Assembly: GCF_019925205.1 (NCBI RefSeq)
Contig: NC_083560.1
Coordinates: 147,518,526-147,582,525 of the forward strand
Direction of reading: 5' to 3'
DNA: 64,000 nt
Origin: Metopolophium dirhodum
Lineage: Eukaryota > Arthropoda > Insecta > Hemiptera > Aphididae
The position numbers were made by a program, and so were the translations under genes. Below the pieces are notes generated by a model, which saw only the letters and a program-made list of their open reading frames with translations, did not search any database and had not been told where the DNA came from. Shown here in pieces: positions 39,077-51,659 of this stretch; position 1 is the first letter of the stretch, and every line of letters begins with the position of its first letter.

Positions 39077-42000
39077 ACTACTGAACTAGGCCATTTGTAA
39101 GTTGTGTACTAGATAAGTATTTTATTAGTATTTTATTTTAATACTTAATACAACATTGTACTGATGTTAGGATGGGCAGAGCTTAGATTTAGGCGTAGTC
39201 ACACACATTATTTTGTACAACTCTTTGAAAAATGATCTGGACTACAACATGTATACTTTTATACTTTTATACAGTGCAATACAGTTTTACAACGTTTCAA
39301 AGTTATTGTTGTTAGAAAGATTATTAGTATGTGTGAAACAACTTAAATATTCTTCTGTGGATTTCTTTGTTCTATGATTGGTACTTGTAAATACAACAGA
39401 TATCTTAACCTAGAGCATTGTACTGATGTTATTTAGGTAGACCTTTTTCTCTTGAAAATCTCTTAACAACATTTATCTTATACTATCTATATTGTTGTAT
39501 TGATGTTTTACACACCTTCAATGGCATTTAGTAGTATTATACATGTTCTACGGTTACAGTTAGTTATTATATTATTATAGGCATTTGGAATGTTTTCTTA
39601 CACAGTTAAAAAAAAAACATTTATATTAACATACATGTGTGCTTATTTACTTTGCTACATTATCCACAAACTATATATTGTATACATTCATGCAATATGT
39701 TCACATATCTGATATTGTATACTTAATATTGTGTTTATACAGTTGAGTGAAAGCAATAATATACATTCTACTACCAATAAACAAAATACTTTTCTCGCAC
39801 ACTTCTTAATATTACCCCCACCACATCACTATTTACTACTGACCCAGGTTTACTCTCCTTCATTTGTAAGTTGGGCACTAGATAGGTATTTTATCATTTC
39901 ACATGTGATACTCTTAGACTTAGACTCACTCTAACTACAACATGTATGCTTTTATTTGTGTGACATAAACCTTATTTCATATAAATACCTACGCTTACTG
40001 TCATAGATAGCAATAATTATTGTTGTTATTATTATAATTATATAGAATTATCAATACAATTGTACCTACTCTAAACTCAACCTAACTTTTAGGTGCTTGG
40101 GGATGTCGAGATGGAAGAAAGGGAGGACGTGGAGGTCGTCGGCGTCCCAGTGGAGGGTGTGGAGTACGTGGAAGTCGTTGGCGTCCCAGTGGATATAGGG
40201 AATGATGTGGAAGGAGTGGAGGTGGTGGAGGACGTGGAATTTGTTGAGGTACAGATGGACGGAGGGGATGACGTGGAAGTGGTAGAAGTGCAGATGGACG
40301 AAGTGCAAGCGGAACTGGAGTTTGTGGACATGCTCGACGAGTTGCAGCCAGACGTCGACGAAGAGGTCAGTAAATATGTCTTACTTATAAAAAAACCATA
40401 AATAAAACTTATCATTTAAATTGCAGTTCCGACCACTTGCCGTGGGTGAACAACCCCGAGGGCGTGCGCCAATAATTGACAGGCAGGCAGGCGTGACACA
40501 CCCGCTTCCAGAGCAGCACAACGCGGGCGCGTTAAACAGAATCTGCACACAGTGTAACGCCCGCCACTTCGAAGGCGAGGTTGTGGGCCGGGATGCCAAT
40601 AGGCACTTCTCCACTTGCTGTAACAACGGTCAAGTGACCGCTGCAGGACAGCACGCGTTGTTGCCCGCCCCTTTTTTACTAATGAGTTTGTTGATTGGAG
40701 ATTCACAGGATGGTCGTAGATTCCGAGACGACATCCGCCGGTACAACAACGCCCTGGCATTCGCTGCGTTTAGCTGTGGCACAGACGACAGGCGTTTGCG
40801 AGGGCGTGGACCGCGAACGATGTGTATCCAAGGCCAAACTTATCAGAGGATAAATAATGACGTGGCCGTTGACCGAGTAGATGCCAACTACTGTCAGTTG
40901 TATTTCCTCGAGTCCGCAGAGGCCAACGCCCGCCGCGTTGGGATGGCTCTGCAGAGAAATCATCGTGAACTGTCTGTAGTTGTGATGGGACTATTGGACG
41001 GTTTTCTGCGGGACGTAAATCCGTACGCAATGGCTTTTAAGTAAGATATAAATTTATTGTATTTATTAACATTAGGAATATGAATTGCCCCTTAGAGTAA
41101 ATTTCTTTTACAGATCCCTTTCTCAAAGTAGACAGAAAAAACAAAAAAATTTACACACTGTAACCAATAAACTAACTATGTTAACTGTCAAACTAGATAT
41201 TACGTTGATATTAGACACTCACGGCTACCAATATACTGCAGTTATTACTTAATGTTCATTCAAAATAGTATACAAAGCAAAAAATTTTCTTACCTTTATT
41301 ACTTAAATTATATTAAATATTATATGTATTTTATGTGTTTATTATAATTTTACTCTGCTACCAACAGAGTTATATGTACTTATGAATGATACAGGTAACA
41401 TTAAATATAACTTAGGGCTGGGACGTTTTTATATTTTATACGAAGTATAGGTTTTATTGTTATTGCCTAACCTATGTGGTCTCCTAAGCTTACTACACTT
41501 CACACACATTTATAATATATATATTTATTATTATGTATTATGTTAATTATACAATTATAGAGTTAAATGCACTGAATGATTTATTTATGATTTCTACGTG
41601 GAGTCTGTCCAAGTATAAAAATATACATGTCTATATTTGTTCCAGGAACATGCGTGAGGTGTGGCTGGCAGAAAGAGACCTAGCCGACGCCGATCCTGCA
41701 GGTGTGCGACCTAGGCCAGTGACGATGCATTTTGTCCGAGATGCGGCCCGGGACGACGGGCGAAACAACCTGCCTACCGCAAACGAAGTTGCGGCCGTGT
41801 TCGTAGGCGAAGGGGGTCGTCCGCCAAGAGACATTAATCTGGTCATCTACGATACGAATCCAATCAACCCGCAACACAGGATGCAAACCATACCAGCGGG
41901 TTAGTTAATAATTATTTCCTATAAACACAGCTGACTCAAATTGTTCACTTATATTCACTATATTTATTGCACATTAATATCAAAAACCATCAAATAGAAT

Positions 42001-45000
42001 CATAGTTTTTGTTGTACAGTAAAGCTGACACTGCGATTTTAAATTTACATTAAGTATACACTACATTTTGGACATTCTTTTGAATGAATCTATTAAATTC
42101 TATTACTTAAACAATCTGAGGTACAATTATTTTAATAAGCTTTACTGATAATTTGACAAATTTTTTTTGCGAAATAAACAGATGAAAGACTATGAAGGAT
42201 AATTATATTATTGTTCGCATCTCCGACAATAAGTGTCGTTCAAAGATTTATCAGTGATTAGAATGTTAGATAGACAGGCCAGGAATTCTATTCAGGACAT
42301 AATTTAATCATAATAGATCATGTATTGCTATTCGAGCTAGGGGACCTATGTATACATAAAATATTAGATAAAGTTAAATTAACAATATTAAATTCCTTAC
42401 AACCATATTCATTATAAATTATATTCATCTTGTAGTGATAGTATGACGATAAGTCGTCTTATGATTTGTATGTAGTGTACTATATAATTTATCAATAATC
42501 AAACATAATATAGTCACATTACTTTGGTGCTTAATTTCATGATTTGTTTGGACTTCATAACAGACATCACTTACAAATATACACTATAAATCCTTGGAAT
42601 ACAAAGAGATCAGAGTTCATATTTTTTTTATACATTACCTTTCTTTTGCGGTTATGTACTTGCTATACTCACAACACAATCACAACTCCATCCTCTAACC
42701 CCCAGCTACTACAAATCGTTGATTTAGCAATTCACTTTAAATAATATATACCATTCGTTACATTTCACAAGGGTCGTGTCACTCGGATCCGATGTTGTAT
42801 CCGCTGTTTTTCCCGTACGGCGAGGCCGGTTGGCATAACGGGATGTTGCAAGCGGGCAACCGACGAAACAATGTCCGCAATCGCAACAGTATCAGAGAGT
42901 TTGCGTGCTACCGTTTGGCTGTTAGATATCAGGGAAATAACGACCAAAGACATGAACTGTTTAGTTTATTACATCAGGGTCGGTTCTTGTTGCAGATGTA
43001 TGTGTGCGACCATACTGTTCGAATGGAGTCGAATAATCTGAACTACATACGTTTGCACCAGAGGGATCTCCTCGCCGAAGCGTATCAAGGGCTCATGGAC
43101 CATGTGAACCAACAGCTCCACGTCGATCCCATGGCGGTCGGGCGTAGGGTCATATTGCCGTCGACGTTCACGGGTAGCGACCGATTCAACAAGATGAATT
43201 ATCAAGACGCCATCACCATAGTGCGTACCAAAGGGAAACCCGACCTGTTCATAACGTTTACGTGCAATCCCAGGTGGCCAGAGATCACTGAAAACCTGGC
43301 TGCCCACAGCACGGCATGCGACAGGCCGGACCTGGTGGCCAGAGTGTTCAACAGGAAGCTACAGGAGCTAATAGGTGACATAACTGTGAATCGTGTGTTT
43401 GGTAATGTCGGCGCTTACGTGTACACTATCGAGTTTCAGAAACGTGGTCTGCCCCATGCGCATATACTGATAATCCTGGCAGAGGACTGTAAGTTCCGCA
43501 CGGCCGAGGACGTGGACGACGTGGTTTGCGCCTTCTTGCCGGACCCCGCAATCGACAGGCGCTTACACGACTGCGTCAAGTCTCACATGATCCACGGGCC
43601 GTGTGGAACAGTCAATCCACAGTGTCCGTGCATGGTGGACAACAAATGCTCCAAAGATCTCCCGAAAGCGTACGCAGAGGAGACTGTGTACGTTGCGGAC
43701 GGCGGATATCCAAAGTACCGCCGACCGGATGACGGCCGGGTGGTACTTGTGAGAGGTCGTGAGGTTGGTAACGAGTGTGTAGTGCCATACAACCCTTACC
43801 TTCTGGCCAAGTATGACGCGCACATCAACGTCGAGATATGCACGTCCATAAAGAGTGTCATGTATATCTACAAGTATATATACAAGGGACACGACCGTGT
43901 GACGTTGGAAGTTCAGGACCAGGATGAGATTGCCAAGTGAGTCTTAACTTAATTTTATAATAATTTACATATTTCTAAATTTAGGTATAATGATTATAAT
44001 AGTATATTGTATATGTTTAATTAGTGTGTTTACTACTTTTTATGTTCAGGAATTTTAAATATTAAATTGGACAATTTTTAAAATTCACATAAAAATCTTA
44101 AATTTAAAAATTCTGTTACTTAATTACATTTGTTTTTATTCCATTGTATTACTCTTGTTTTGTTTTTAATTTTAAATATGTACACGTTTTAGTTTGAAAT
44201 AATAAAATTACTTTGGTTTGACATTGGCTAAAAACTAAAATTTTAATGATTAAAGAACTTTACTTTTTTATGAAAACATTTCTAAATTTTAATAAGAATA
44301 TTCAGTTGAGCAAAACTTTAGGAACTTCTACATTTATTAACTATTATTATTATACAGTAATAAACATCAATTGAATAAATAGTTAACTAATAAATCATTT
44401 ATTAATTTTTAATAATTCCCATCAATAGTGTCTAAGATTTTTATAATTTTATATTACATTTAATCCTTTTTTTCATGTGTCTTCATTCAAGCTGTGTATA
44501 ATAAACATTCTATTGCATACAGTATTAAACATAAATTAAATAAATAGTTAATTAATAAATGATTTAATAGTGTCTTATGATTTTTATAATATTATATATT
44601 AATTAATATGTAGGTTGTACCTTATATTATGTACTTCTACAGAGAGTTCTATAGGTGGTCTACATTATTATTGATAGATTTTTATTATAGGTATTACATT
44701 GAAAATTATTACCATTCCATCATTATTAGCATATAACAATATTTTATGCATGTGTCATTTTTAGCAGTGTGTCCAGTGTGTATGAATTATTTTACTCACT
44801 ATTTTTTAGGTTTTTAGGGTAGTTGTAATCGTTTACCGATAACTTTTAGTTTTTTTACTATTGTATACTAGCTATATTATATACTTAACATTTAATGTGT
44901 GTTTTTTAGGTATTATTATTATTACATTAAATTTGTTATTTTATGCTTTTTCATTCAAGTTGTTTATACACATTACATTGCATACAGAACTGAACATCAA

Positions 45001-47942
45001 TGACATTAAGTACACCAATTAACTAACATACCTAATAGATATAAATTTTGGTTTATAACCTGATCTAAGTTTAACCGTGATCACATAATATACTGTCTCA
45101 AATTGTAAACTTCAACACCTCGGCAATGTGAAACACGCTTTTATGGATTGTTATTTTCGTTGGCATAAATTAACATTCCTACAGCTTTGCCATTCTTAAA
45201 TAATATTATACAGTTATAATGTATTCCACCTGATACAAATTTTAAAATATAATATAATATAATAATAATAATAATAATAATAATTTAAATTTTGAATATT
45301 TTATGTGTACACTGTTATCACCTTGATCACCTAATATACTACTAATATACTAATACCAACTCTGTAAATTATAGATTAAATTGTATACTTATATAAATTA
45401 ATTCATAACATTCACTAGAGGTCCACTATGATTATATTTAGCTACTCGAGTTGACATTAACAATTTGATTTCACGACATTTATTTATTAAAACATCATAA
45501 TATATCGTTCAACGGTTGTAGGGATTCTTCGTCACATGCACATTGTAATGCAATGCTTTGTGTCTACAGAACAAAAAATAAATTACATTTACTTGAATTA
45601 TATAATAATAATAATAATACCAATCACAACACCAGACGGTATCATCTATAGAGCCATTGTTAGTTATCTTTTCAATATTAATTTTCAGTTACGTAAACTC
45701 AAGATATGTCAGCCCACCAGAAGGCATCTGGCGGTTGTTTTCGTACAAATTGCACGGCAAAAGTCACACGGTCGTCAGACTTCCTGTCCACCTGGAGGGT
45801 CGTCAGAACGTGTACTTTGCGCCGGGCCAAGGAGAAGAACGGCTACAGAACCAAGCTGTGCGTAGTACGAAACTCACGCAGTTCTTCGCGCTCAACACAA
45901 CAGACGTGAATGCTCGACAATACTTGTACCAAGAAATACCGACGCATTACACCTGGCAGATGCCACGTAATCAAGAAAACGTACTCGTAAGAAATGTCAC
46001 CCAATGGTTGCCGCGGCGGATTCGGATGGCAAACGTTACGTTGGCTCGGATGTACATAGTAAACCCACTGGACCGGGACCGTTTCCACCTGAGATTGCTA
46101 CTTCTGAACCGAAGAGGCCCGAAGTCCTTTCAAGACATAAGGACGGTGGACGGGGTCGTTCACGAAACATTCACGGCGGCTGCCGTTGCACTCGGATTAT
46201 TGGAAGACGACCGAGCGTGGCGGGATTGCTTGACGGAATCGGCGACGTTGGACACACCGCGGCAGCTGCGGTATCTGTTCGTCACTATACTGGTGTTCTG
46301 CGAGCCCTCAAACCCGCTGGCGTTGTACGAGGCGAACGAAGCAAACATGATGGAGGACTTCAACCGCCGTCTCCAAGACGTCGACCGCGCGAGGGCCGCG
46401 TGTCTGGCGGCCATCGAGGATCTACTTCGTGTACACCGAAAATCGCCGGGCGACTACGGTCTGCCCCTCGCCGACCCCCGTCTACTGGAACCGCTGCAGG
46501 ACGACGCGCTGTTCCGGGCAATAGACGCGGCGGCACGGTGGGCCCCACAAGTAGACGCCTTGAACGCCGAACAGCGAACGGTGTACGACCGCGTGATGGC
46601 GGCCGTCGATGACCAACGGGAGGTGGCGAAAACTTTCTTCGTCGACGGACCCGGGGGTACCGGAAAAACGACGCTGTACGGATGCCTGATATGGGCGCTT
46701 CGGCACCGACCTCCGCAGCGGGAGGTGTTGTGCGTGGCGTTCACCGGTATCGCCGCGTCGCTCATGGACGGCGGCATGACCGTACACTCGACGTTCGGAC
46801 TACCTTTCGGCACGCTGACCGAAGACTCGACGTCCAGCGTCACCATGCAGTCCGAGCGAGCGCAAAAGATACGCAACGCGGCGCTCATCGTCTGGGACGA
46901 AGCCCCAATGTCGCCGGGACTGCAACTGACGGTGGTGGACCGCCTGCTCAGGGACGTCATGGCATCGGAATTACCGTTCGGCGGTAAAACCATGCTGTTC
47001 GCCGGCGACTTCAGGCAGATATTGCCCGTGGTCCGGAGAGGGACGAGAGCCGAGATCGTCATGTCGTCGATCAAGGAAAACGGTCTTTGGCGCGTCATGG
47101 AGCGCTTCAATCTGGTCCAGAACATGCGCGCGGACCACGACGCGGACTTTGCGACTTGGTTGCTTGAGCTCGGCAACGGCCGACTGCCCGCGGTCGACGG
47201 CGTTCCGAACACCGTGCAAATCCCGCGGCAAATGGTATGCGACGTTGATGATTTGATCGATTTCGTGTACCCGCAGCAAATGTCGTTGGCCAACGTCGAC
47301 GAATTCGCTCGGAGAATCGTTGTGTGTCCCACCAACGAAGACTGTAGAGGTGTCAACAGGGACGTGCTGGAGCGCGTCGACGGTGCTCAGATGAGCTACA
47401 CCGCCGTCGACACCATGATGGCGGACGATCCCGACGAAGTGGCCAATTTTCCCACGGAGTTCCTCAACAGCTTGGAACCGGACGGCCTGCCGCCGTACCG
47501 GCTGACGTTGAAGGTGGGGTGCATCGTGATGTTGCTCAGAAATCTCGATCCGAGGAGACGACTGTGCAACGGTACGAGGTTGGTGGTCACCGAACTGCGG
47601 CGTCACAATTTCAAGGCTAGGATTTTGGGCGGTGAAGCACAGGACGACGACATCGTCGTGCCCAAGATACCGCTCACGTCCAGCGGCGAGGACGACCTGC
47701 CCATCTTACTGCGGCGCCTTCAATTCCCGGTGAGATTGTCGTTCGCCATGACCATCAACAAGTCGCAGGGTCAGACGTTCGACCGTGTAGGTTTGTTACT
47801 GACGTCGCCTGTGTTCACGCACGGGCAACTGTACGTGGCGTTTTCGAGGGTGAGAAACGCACAGTCCGTGAGAGTCGGCATGTACGCCGATGACAGCGGC
47901 CGATTCGTCACCAAGAACATAGTGTACAGGGAAGTTCTGTAA
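37403..47942 (+). CDS. THAP-Helitron Rep/helicase, 7 coding exons, apparently intact
   Basis: Exons 37403-37464, 37535-37706, 40093-40365, 40427-41040, 41646-41899, 42772-43936 and 45689-47942 have GT-AG borders and matching phases. They sum to 4,794 nt (1,597 codons plus stop). Residues 1-78 form a THAP zinc finger (C5, C8, C50, H53, then WPTAVPSL). An acidic linker follows, then a Helitron N-terminal zinc motif (CTQCNARHFEGE...HFSTCC), Helitron_like_N (HSDPMLYPLFFPYGE), the Rep HUH motif GLPHAHILII near 685 and MYIYKYIYKGHDR near 820. A Pif1 helicase completes it: GPGGTGKTT near 1167, LIVWDEAPM, FAGDFRQILPV, INKSQGQTFDRVG and YVAFSRVR. It nicks and unwinds DNA for rolling-circle transposition. 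Exons are GC-rich, introns AT-rich. Confidence 0.9.
37707..40092. other. Intron 2 of the Helitron gene, no other gene seen
   Basis: 2.4 kb of AT-rich intron with a (CTA)n run at about 39030-39074. A weak possible exon starts at 39743 (after TTTATACAG) but is not needed for phase continuity. Nothing else coding. Confidence 0.6.
39030..39074. repeat. (CTA)n microsatellite
   Basis: About 14 consecutive CTA triplets in a Helitron intron. Confidence 0.95.
43937..45688. other. Last intron of the Helitron gene, no other gene seen
   Basis: AT-rich intron with loosely repeated phrases (ATAAATAGTTAA(C/T)TAATAAAT at about 44370 and 44540) and an (AAT)n run at about 45252-45283. No coding signal. Confidence 0.6.
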
Positions 47943-47993
47943 TGCAACGAGTGGTGACAATGGTAAGTATATTATAATTAGGTGACGCCTGCT

Positions 47994-48313
47994 GATAGTC
48001 TAGGTGACTTTAAACCTAACACGTGTAACATATTTTTCAAACATAATACGTTACACCGCTGTTCTACGTGGTATGTGTTCTACATGCGCCCGATGGTCAA
48101 AGATGATGATGATAGTCTAGGTGACTTTAAACCTAACATGTGTGACATATTTTTCAAACATAATACGTTACACCGCTGTTCTACGTGGTCTGTGTTCTAC
48201 ATGCGCCCGATGTTCAAAGATGATGATGATAGTCTAGGTGACTTTAAACCTAACATGTGTGACATATTTTTCAAACATAATACGTTACACCGCTGTTCTA
48301 CGTGGTCTGTGTG
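47994..48313 (+). repeat. 117-bp tandem repeat, 2.7 copies
   Basis: Starts at 47994, 48111 and 48228, exactly 117 bp apart, each with GATAGTCTAGGTGACTTTAA. Because 117 is a multiple of three, an ORF of 126 codons stays open through the array (39-residue repeats containing FKHNTLHRCSTW). It sits in the 3' untranslated region of the Helitron gene, and I see no independent evidence that it is translated. Confidence 0.9.
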
Positions 48314-48389
48314 GAGGTACTTCGTGGACCTTGCCTTCGGGCTTAACGGAGAGAAAGTTTGACAACCTCCTCGTGGTTCTCTCTGGATG

Positions 48390-48420
48390 CGAATTCACTA
48401 TAATGTGAATTCGTAACTAA
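48390..48420 (+). mobile_element. Candidate Helitron 3' terminus (hairpin plus CTAA)
   Basis: A perfect 9-bp stem CGAATTCAC / GTGAATTCG (48390-48398, 48405-48413) with a 6-nt loop is followed 4 nt later by CTAA and then T. Helitrons end with a short hairpin just before CTRR, inserted before a T. It lies 0.45 kb past the Rep/helicase stop. The 5' end (TC...) was not found. Confidence 0.45.
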
Positions 48421-49865
48421 TGTCAAACAATGTATGTAATGTCTGTGTTATTTGTATTGTACCACATCCTATTGAATAGTATGATATAGTACAGATAGTA
48501 CAGACAATTTAATTTAAATGTTGTATTTTATTTCACACATTAAGATTCTAATGTACCTATATTATATGATGTATAAATAACATTAATAAGTTAATTTCAC
48601 TATGTTCCCAATATTTATTACACCATTTTATTGTTGTATTTCTTTCTTAAGTAGTATTAATTTATATTGTATTAATGGTTCTCCTTTGTTTTTATGTAAT
48701 CATATATATGCTATTGACATTAATCAGTCAATTTCACTGTACTCACAATATTTTTAATATTTTGTACACTGTATTTCGCTGAACTACTTGATTGATTTAT
48801 ATTGTATTAATGGTTGAGACATTACTTAATTGTATTAACGTATTGACATATTTTTATTAATTGTTTTACTCATGATTGAGATTTCATTACTATTAGATTC
48901 TATATAATTAAATTTTATTACTATTTACTTACTATATATAAATGTAATTATTTCAATATTTATATAATTGACATTGTATTAATTGTTTTGCTCAGTAAAA
49001 GAGTATTTGTTTTGTGTTAAACACCATTTGTTCAATAACAATTTTTTTAAAATACAGTAAATTAATAAGCACAACAGTTTTGTCCTATTTGGTACATGAG
49101 TAGAACCTAACCTAACTAATATAACTAAAATAACAATTTAAAAAACCATTGATACTATACACACAATTGGATATCTTAATAACAATATTTAGTTTATAAT
49201 TTATTATATAAGATAATGTGTAATGCAACATTTTGTACACGCTACAACACTGCAAATTGCTGTTGATTATTTTTTACATAATTTGTTTTACATAATAAAA
49301 CACCATTGATGATACTATTTTATTCACTAAAAACTTTAATATTATGTAGTGTGCTACTACATACTAGGTCACCGTGAATTGATATAATTTATTTTGCCAC
49401 TGGATCAATTGCTATGAAAAGTAACTCTCGGATGAGACGGAAACACATATTATATTATTTACTTTTTTATTAGTTTTTATTAGTTTTATATTATTATTAC
49501 ACATGAAATTAAATTACTTTAACAATGGAAATATGTATACAATTTAGGTTGTATTTGTTTTACTCATTGTAGTATATTGATTCTAAAATCTTTAATTTTG
49601 TTACATGCAAATCTTTAGACATCCCATGCAATACCTACCTAATGTCATTAACTTCACTGACATCCTGACAACCATTATAACTATTTATAACTCTTATTTG
49701 ATCCACACACCATACATAATTTATTGTGTTGTAATAGTATGAACTATATTATGTTTTTGGTAACTAATAGAAATTTAAAAAAATCCTTCATACTGTACCC
49801 AAAGTACACACATAGTAATTTAAAAATATCCAGTAGGAGAGGAAAAGGAAAATAAAATATAATTT
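48421..49865. other. No gene seen
   Basis: AT-rich non-coding sequence between the two convergent genes. It contains two related phrases (TTGATTTATATTGTATTAATGGTT near 48656 and 48790), suggesting a small duplication. Confidence 0.55.
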
Positions 49866-49883
49866 TAAATGATATAGTCATGT

Positions 49884-49889
49884 TTTATT
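49884..49889 (-). terminator. Polyadenylation signal of the CCHC gene
   Basis: AATAAA on the minus strand, 77 bp past the stop codon at 49966. Confidence 0.6.
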
Positions 49890-49965
49890 GATCATCTGAA
49901 AAAAACATAACAAATAAACATAGAAAAATTTTTGTTGAGAAAAAATGTTCCTGTTAAAAACTCAC

Positions 49966-51641
49966 TTATTGGGTGTCTGCTATCGGTACCTGAAAATGAT
50001 ATGTTTGATTAGAATTATTAATTTCAAAAACTAAAGTATTTATATTATATCCTTACGACGTTTGGCGGTGGGCTCGGTGGCGTCTCCCTTGCTGTGACGT
50101 AGAGCTCCTGAAAATAATGTGTTTGATTAGACAAAACTTGAATTTTTCTTAAATATATTATATACTAATATATCCTTACGTTTGGCGGCTGCGCAGTTTC
50201 GGCGGTCTGATTGAGGTCCTGAAAAATTTGTTTAATTAGATTTATAAATTTCAAAAACTCAATAGCTTTTTTTTAATATACTAATATATCCTTACGTCTG
50301 CTGGTCGACTACTGCTGGCCTCCTGAAAATAATTTGTTTAATTAGATTTATAAATTTCAAAAACTCAATAGCTTTTTTTTAATATACTAATATATCCTTA
50401 CGTCTGCTGGTCGACTACTGCTGGCCTCCTGAAAATAATTTGTTTAATTAGATTTATAAATTTCAAAAACTCAATAGCTTTTTTTTAATATACTAATATA
50501 TCCTTACGTCTGCTGGTCGACTACTGCTGGCCTCCTGAAAATAATTTGTTTAATTAGATTTATAAATTTCAAAAACTCAATAGCTTTTTTTTAATATACT
50601 AATATATCCTTACGTCTGCTGGTCGACTACTGCTGGCCTCCTGAAAATAATTTGTTAATTAGATTTATAAATTTCAAAAACTCAATAGCTTTTTTTTAAT
50701 ATACTAATATATCCTTACGTCTGCTGGTCGACTACTGCTGGCCTACTGAAAATAATTTGTTTAATTAGATTTATAAATTTCAAAAACTTGATAATTATTT
50801 TAAATATACTAATATATCATTACGTTCGGCGGCCTCCGACTTTCCGTCTGCCTACGGTCCTGAAAAATTTGTTTAATTAGATTTATCAATTTCGAAAACT
50901 TGAACGCTTTTTTTAATTATACTAAATATATATCCTTACCTTCTTCGGCCGCGGCGAGGCCGTTTTCAGTAGACCGTCCTGAAAATAATTTGTTTAATTA
51001 GATTTTTTGATTTCGAAAACTTGAATGTCTTTTTAAATATACTAATATATCCTTACGCTTGACGACGGCCGCCGCCTACCACCATCACCACCCCTCCGCC
51101 TACCACCATCACGACCCCTGACACCGCCACCGCCACCGCCACCGCCCCTTTTGGACGGACCACCTCTGGACTTGGCTACAATATAAATTACAATTATATA
51201 CATAATATTAAGACTGTTATTAAGGAATATGTAAAGTAAACACTCACCGCAATCCCGGGACAAATGTCCCTGTTTACCACAGTTATAGCATTCTGAAACG
51301 GGTAGATATAATTTTAATCGTTTCTAATTGTATACAATATATATATATTAACCAATAGTCTTATACAAATGTATGCTTACTTCGGTCGCGACCTCCACCG
51401 CCACCGCCATCGCCATCACCACCACCACCGCCCCCTTTCGACGGGCCACCTCTGGGCTTGGCTACAATATAAATTACAATTATATACATAATATACATAA
51501 CAGTTATAAAATTCTGAAACGGGTAGATAATATATAATATATTAACCAATGATCTTATACAAATGTATACTTACGTTGAGCGCGGTCTTGCCCGTGGTTA
51601 ACATACACTGTGCAGCTCCGACTTATGTTGAAGACGCTCAT
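49966..51641 (-). CDS. Glycine-rich CCHC zinc-knuckle protein with microexon tail, 14 coding exons
   Basis: Coding exons (descending) are 51641-51575, 51461-51381, 51292-51248, 51175-51057, 50978-50940, 50859-50824, 50745-50719, 50640-50614, 50534-50508, 50428-50402, 50322-50296, 50218-50180, 50107-50057 and 49989-49966. All have AG/GT borders and consistent phases: phase 1 for the first junctions, phase 0 after exon 4. Total 636 nt. The protein starts MSVFNISRSCTVYVNHGQD, then two Gly/Arg-rich segments (AKSRGGPSKR type) around a CCHC knuckle CYNCGKQGHLSRDC, then Pro/Ser/basic microexon peptides, ending VPIADTQ. RNA or ssDNA binding is inferred. Exon 7 begins with TAG, avoidable by a NAGNAG acceptor or by skipping. 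I know no named family with this layout. Confidence 0.75.
50239..50760 (-). repeat. 106-bp tandem repeat, five copies, each one microexon
   Basis: Five units at 106, 106, 106 and 105 bp spacing. Each holds the same acceptor (ATTATTTTCAG), a 27-nt exon and the donor GTAAGGATATATTAG. Four exons read EASSSRPAD; the 5'-most (50719-50745) has T for G at its first base. Intron sequences of the copies are nearly identical, so the expansion is recent. Flanking microexons at 50057, 50180, 50824 and 50940 have related but diverged introns. Confidence 0.92.
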
Positions 51642-51659
51642 TCTAAATTTAATAAGACA

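Noticed and set aside
46004..47606. Long overlapping ORFs on both strands across the helicase exon
   Set aside because: Shadows of the GC-rich helicase frame, which alone shows Pif1 motifs.
47982..48362. 126-codon ORF with 39-residue repeats
   Set aside because: Explained by a tandem repeat whose period is a multiple of three, lying in the Helitron 3' region; no start context or independent support.
50239..50760. CRISPR-like array
   Set aside because: Regular repeats, but spacers are also identical and each unit contains splice sites and an exon, in eukaryotic DNA.
49966..51641. Bicycle-type aphid effector gene
   Set aside because: Microexons are similar in size, but the junctions are phase 0/1 rather than the typical phase 2, there is no paired C-Y-C motif and no signal peptide at the predicted start.
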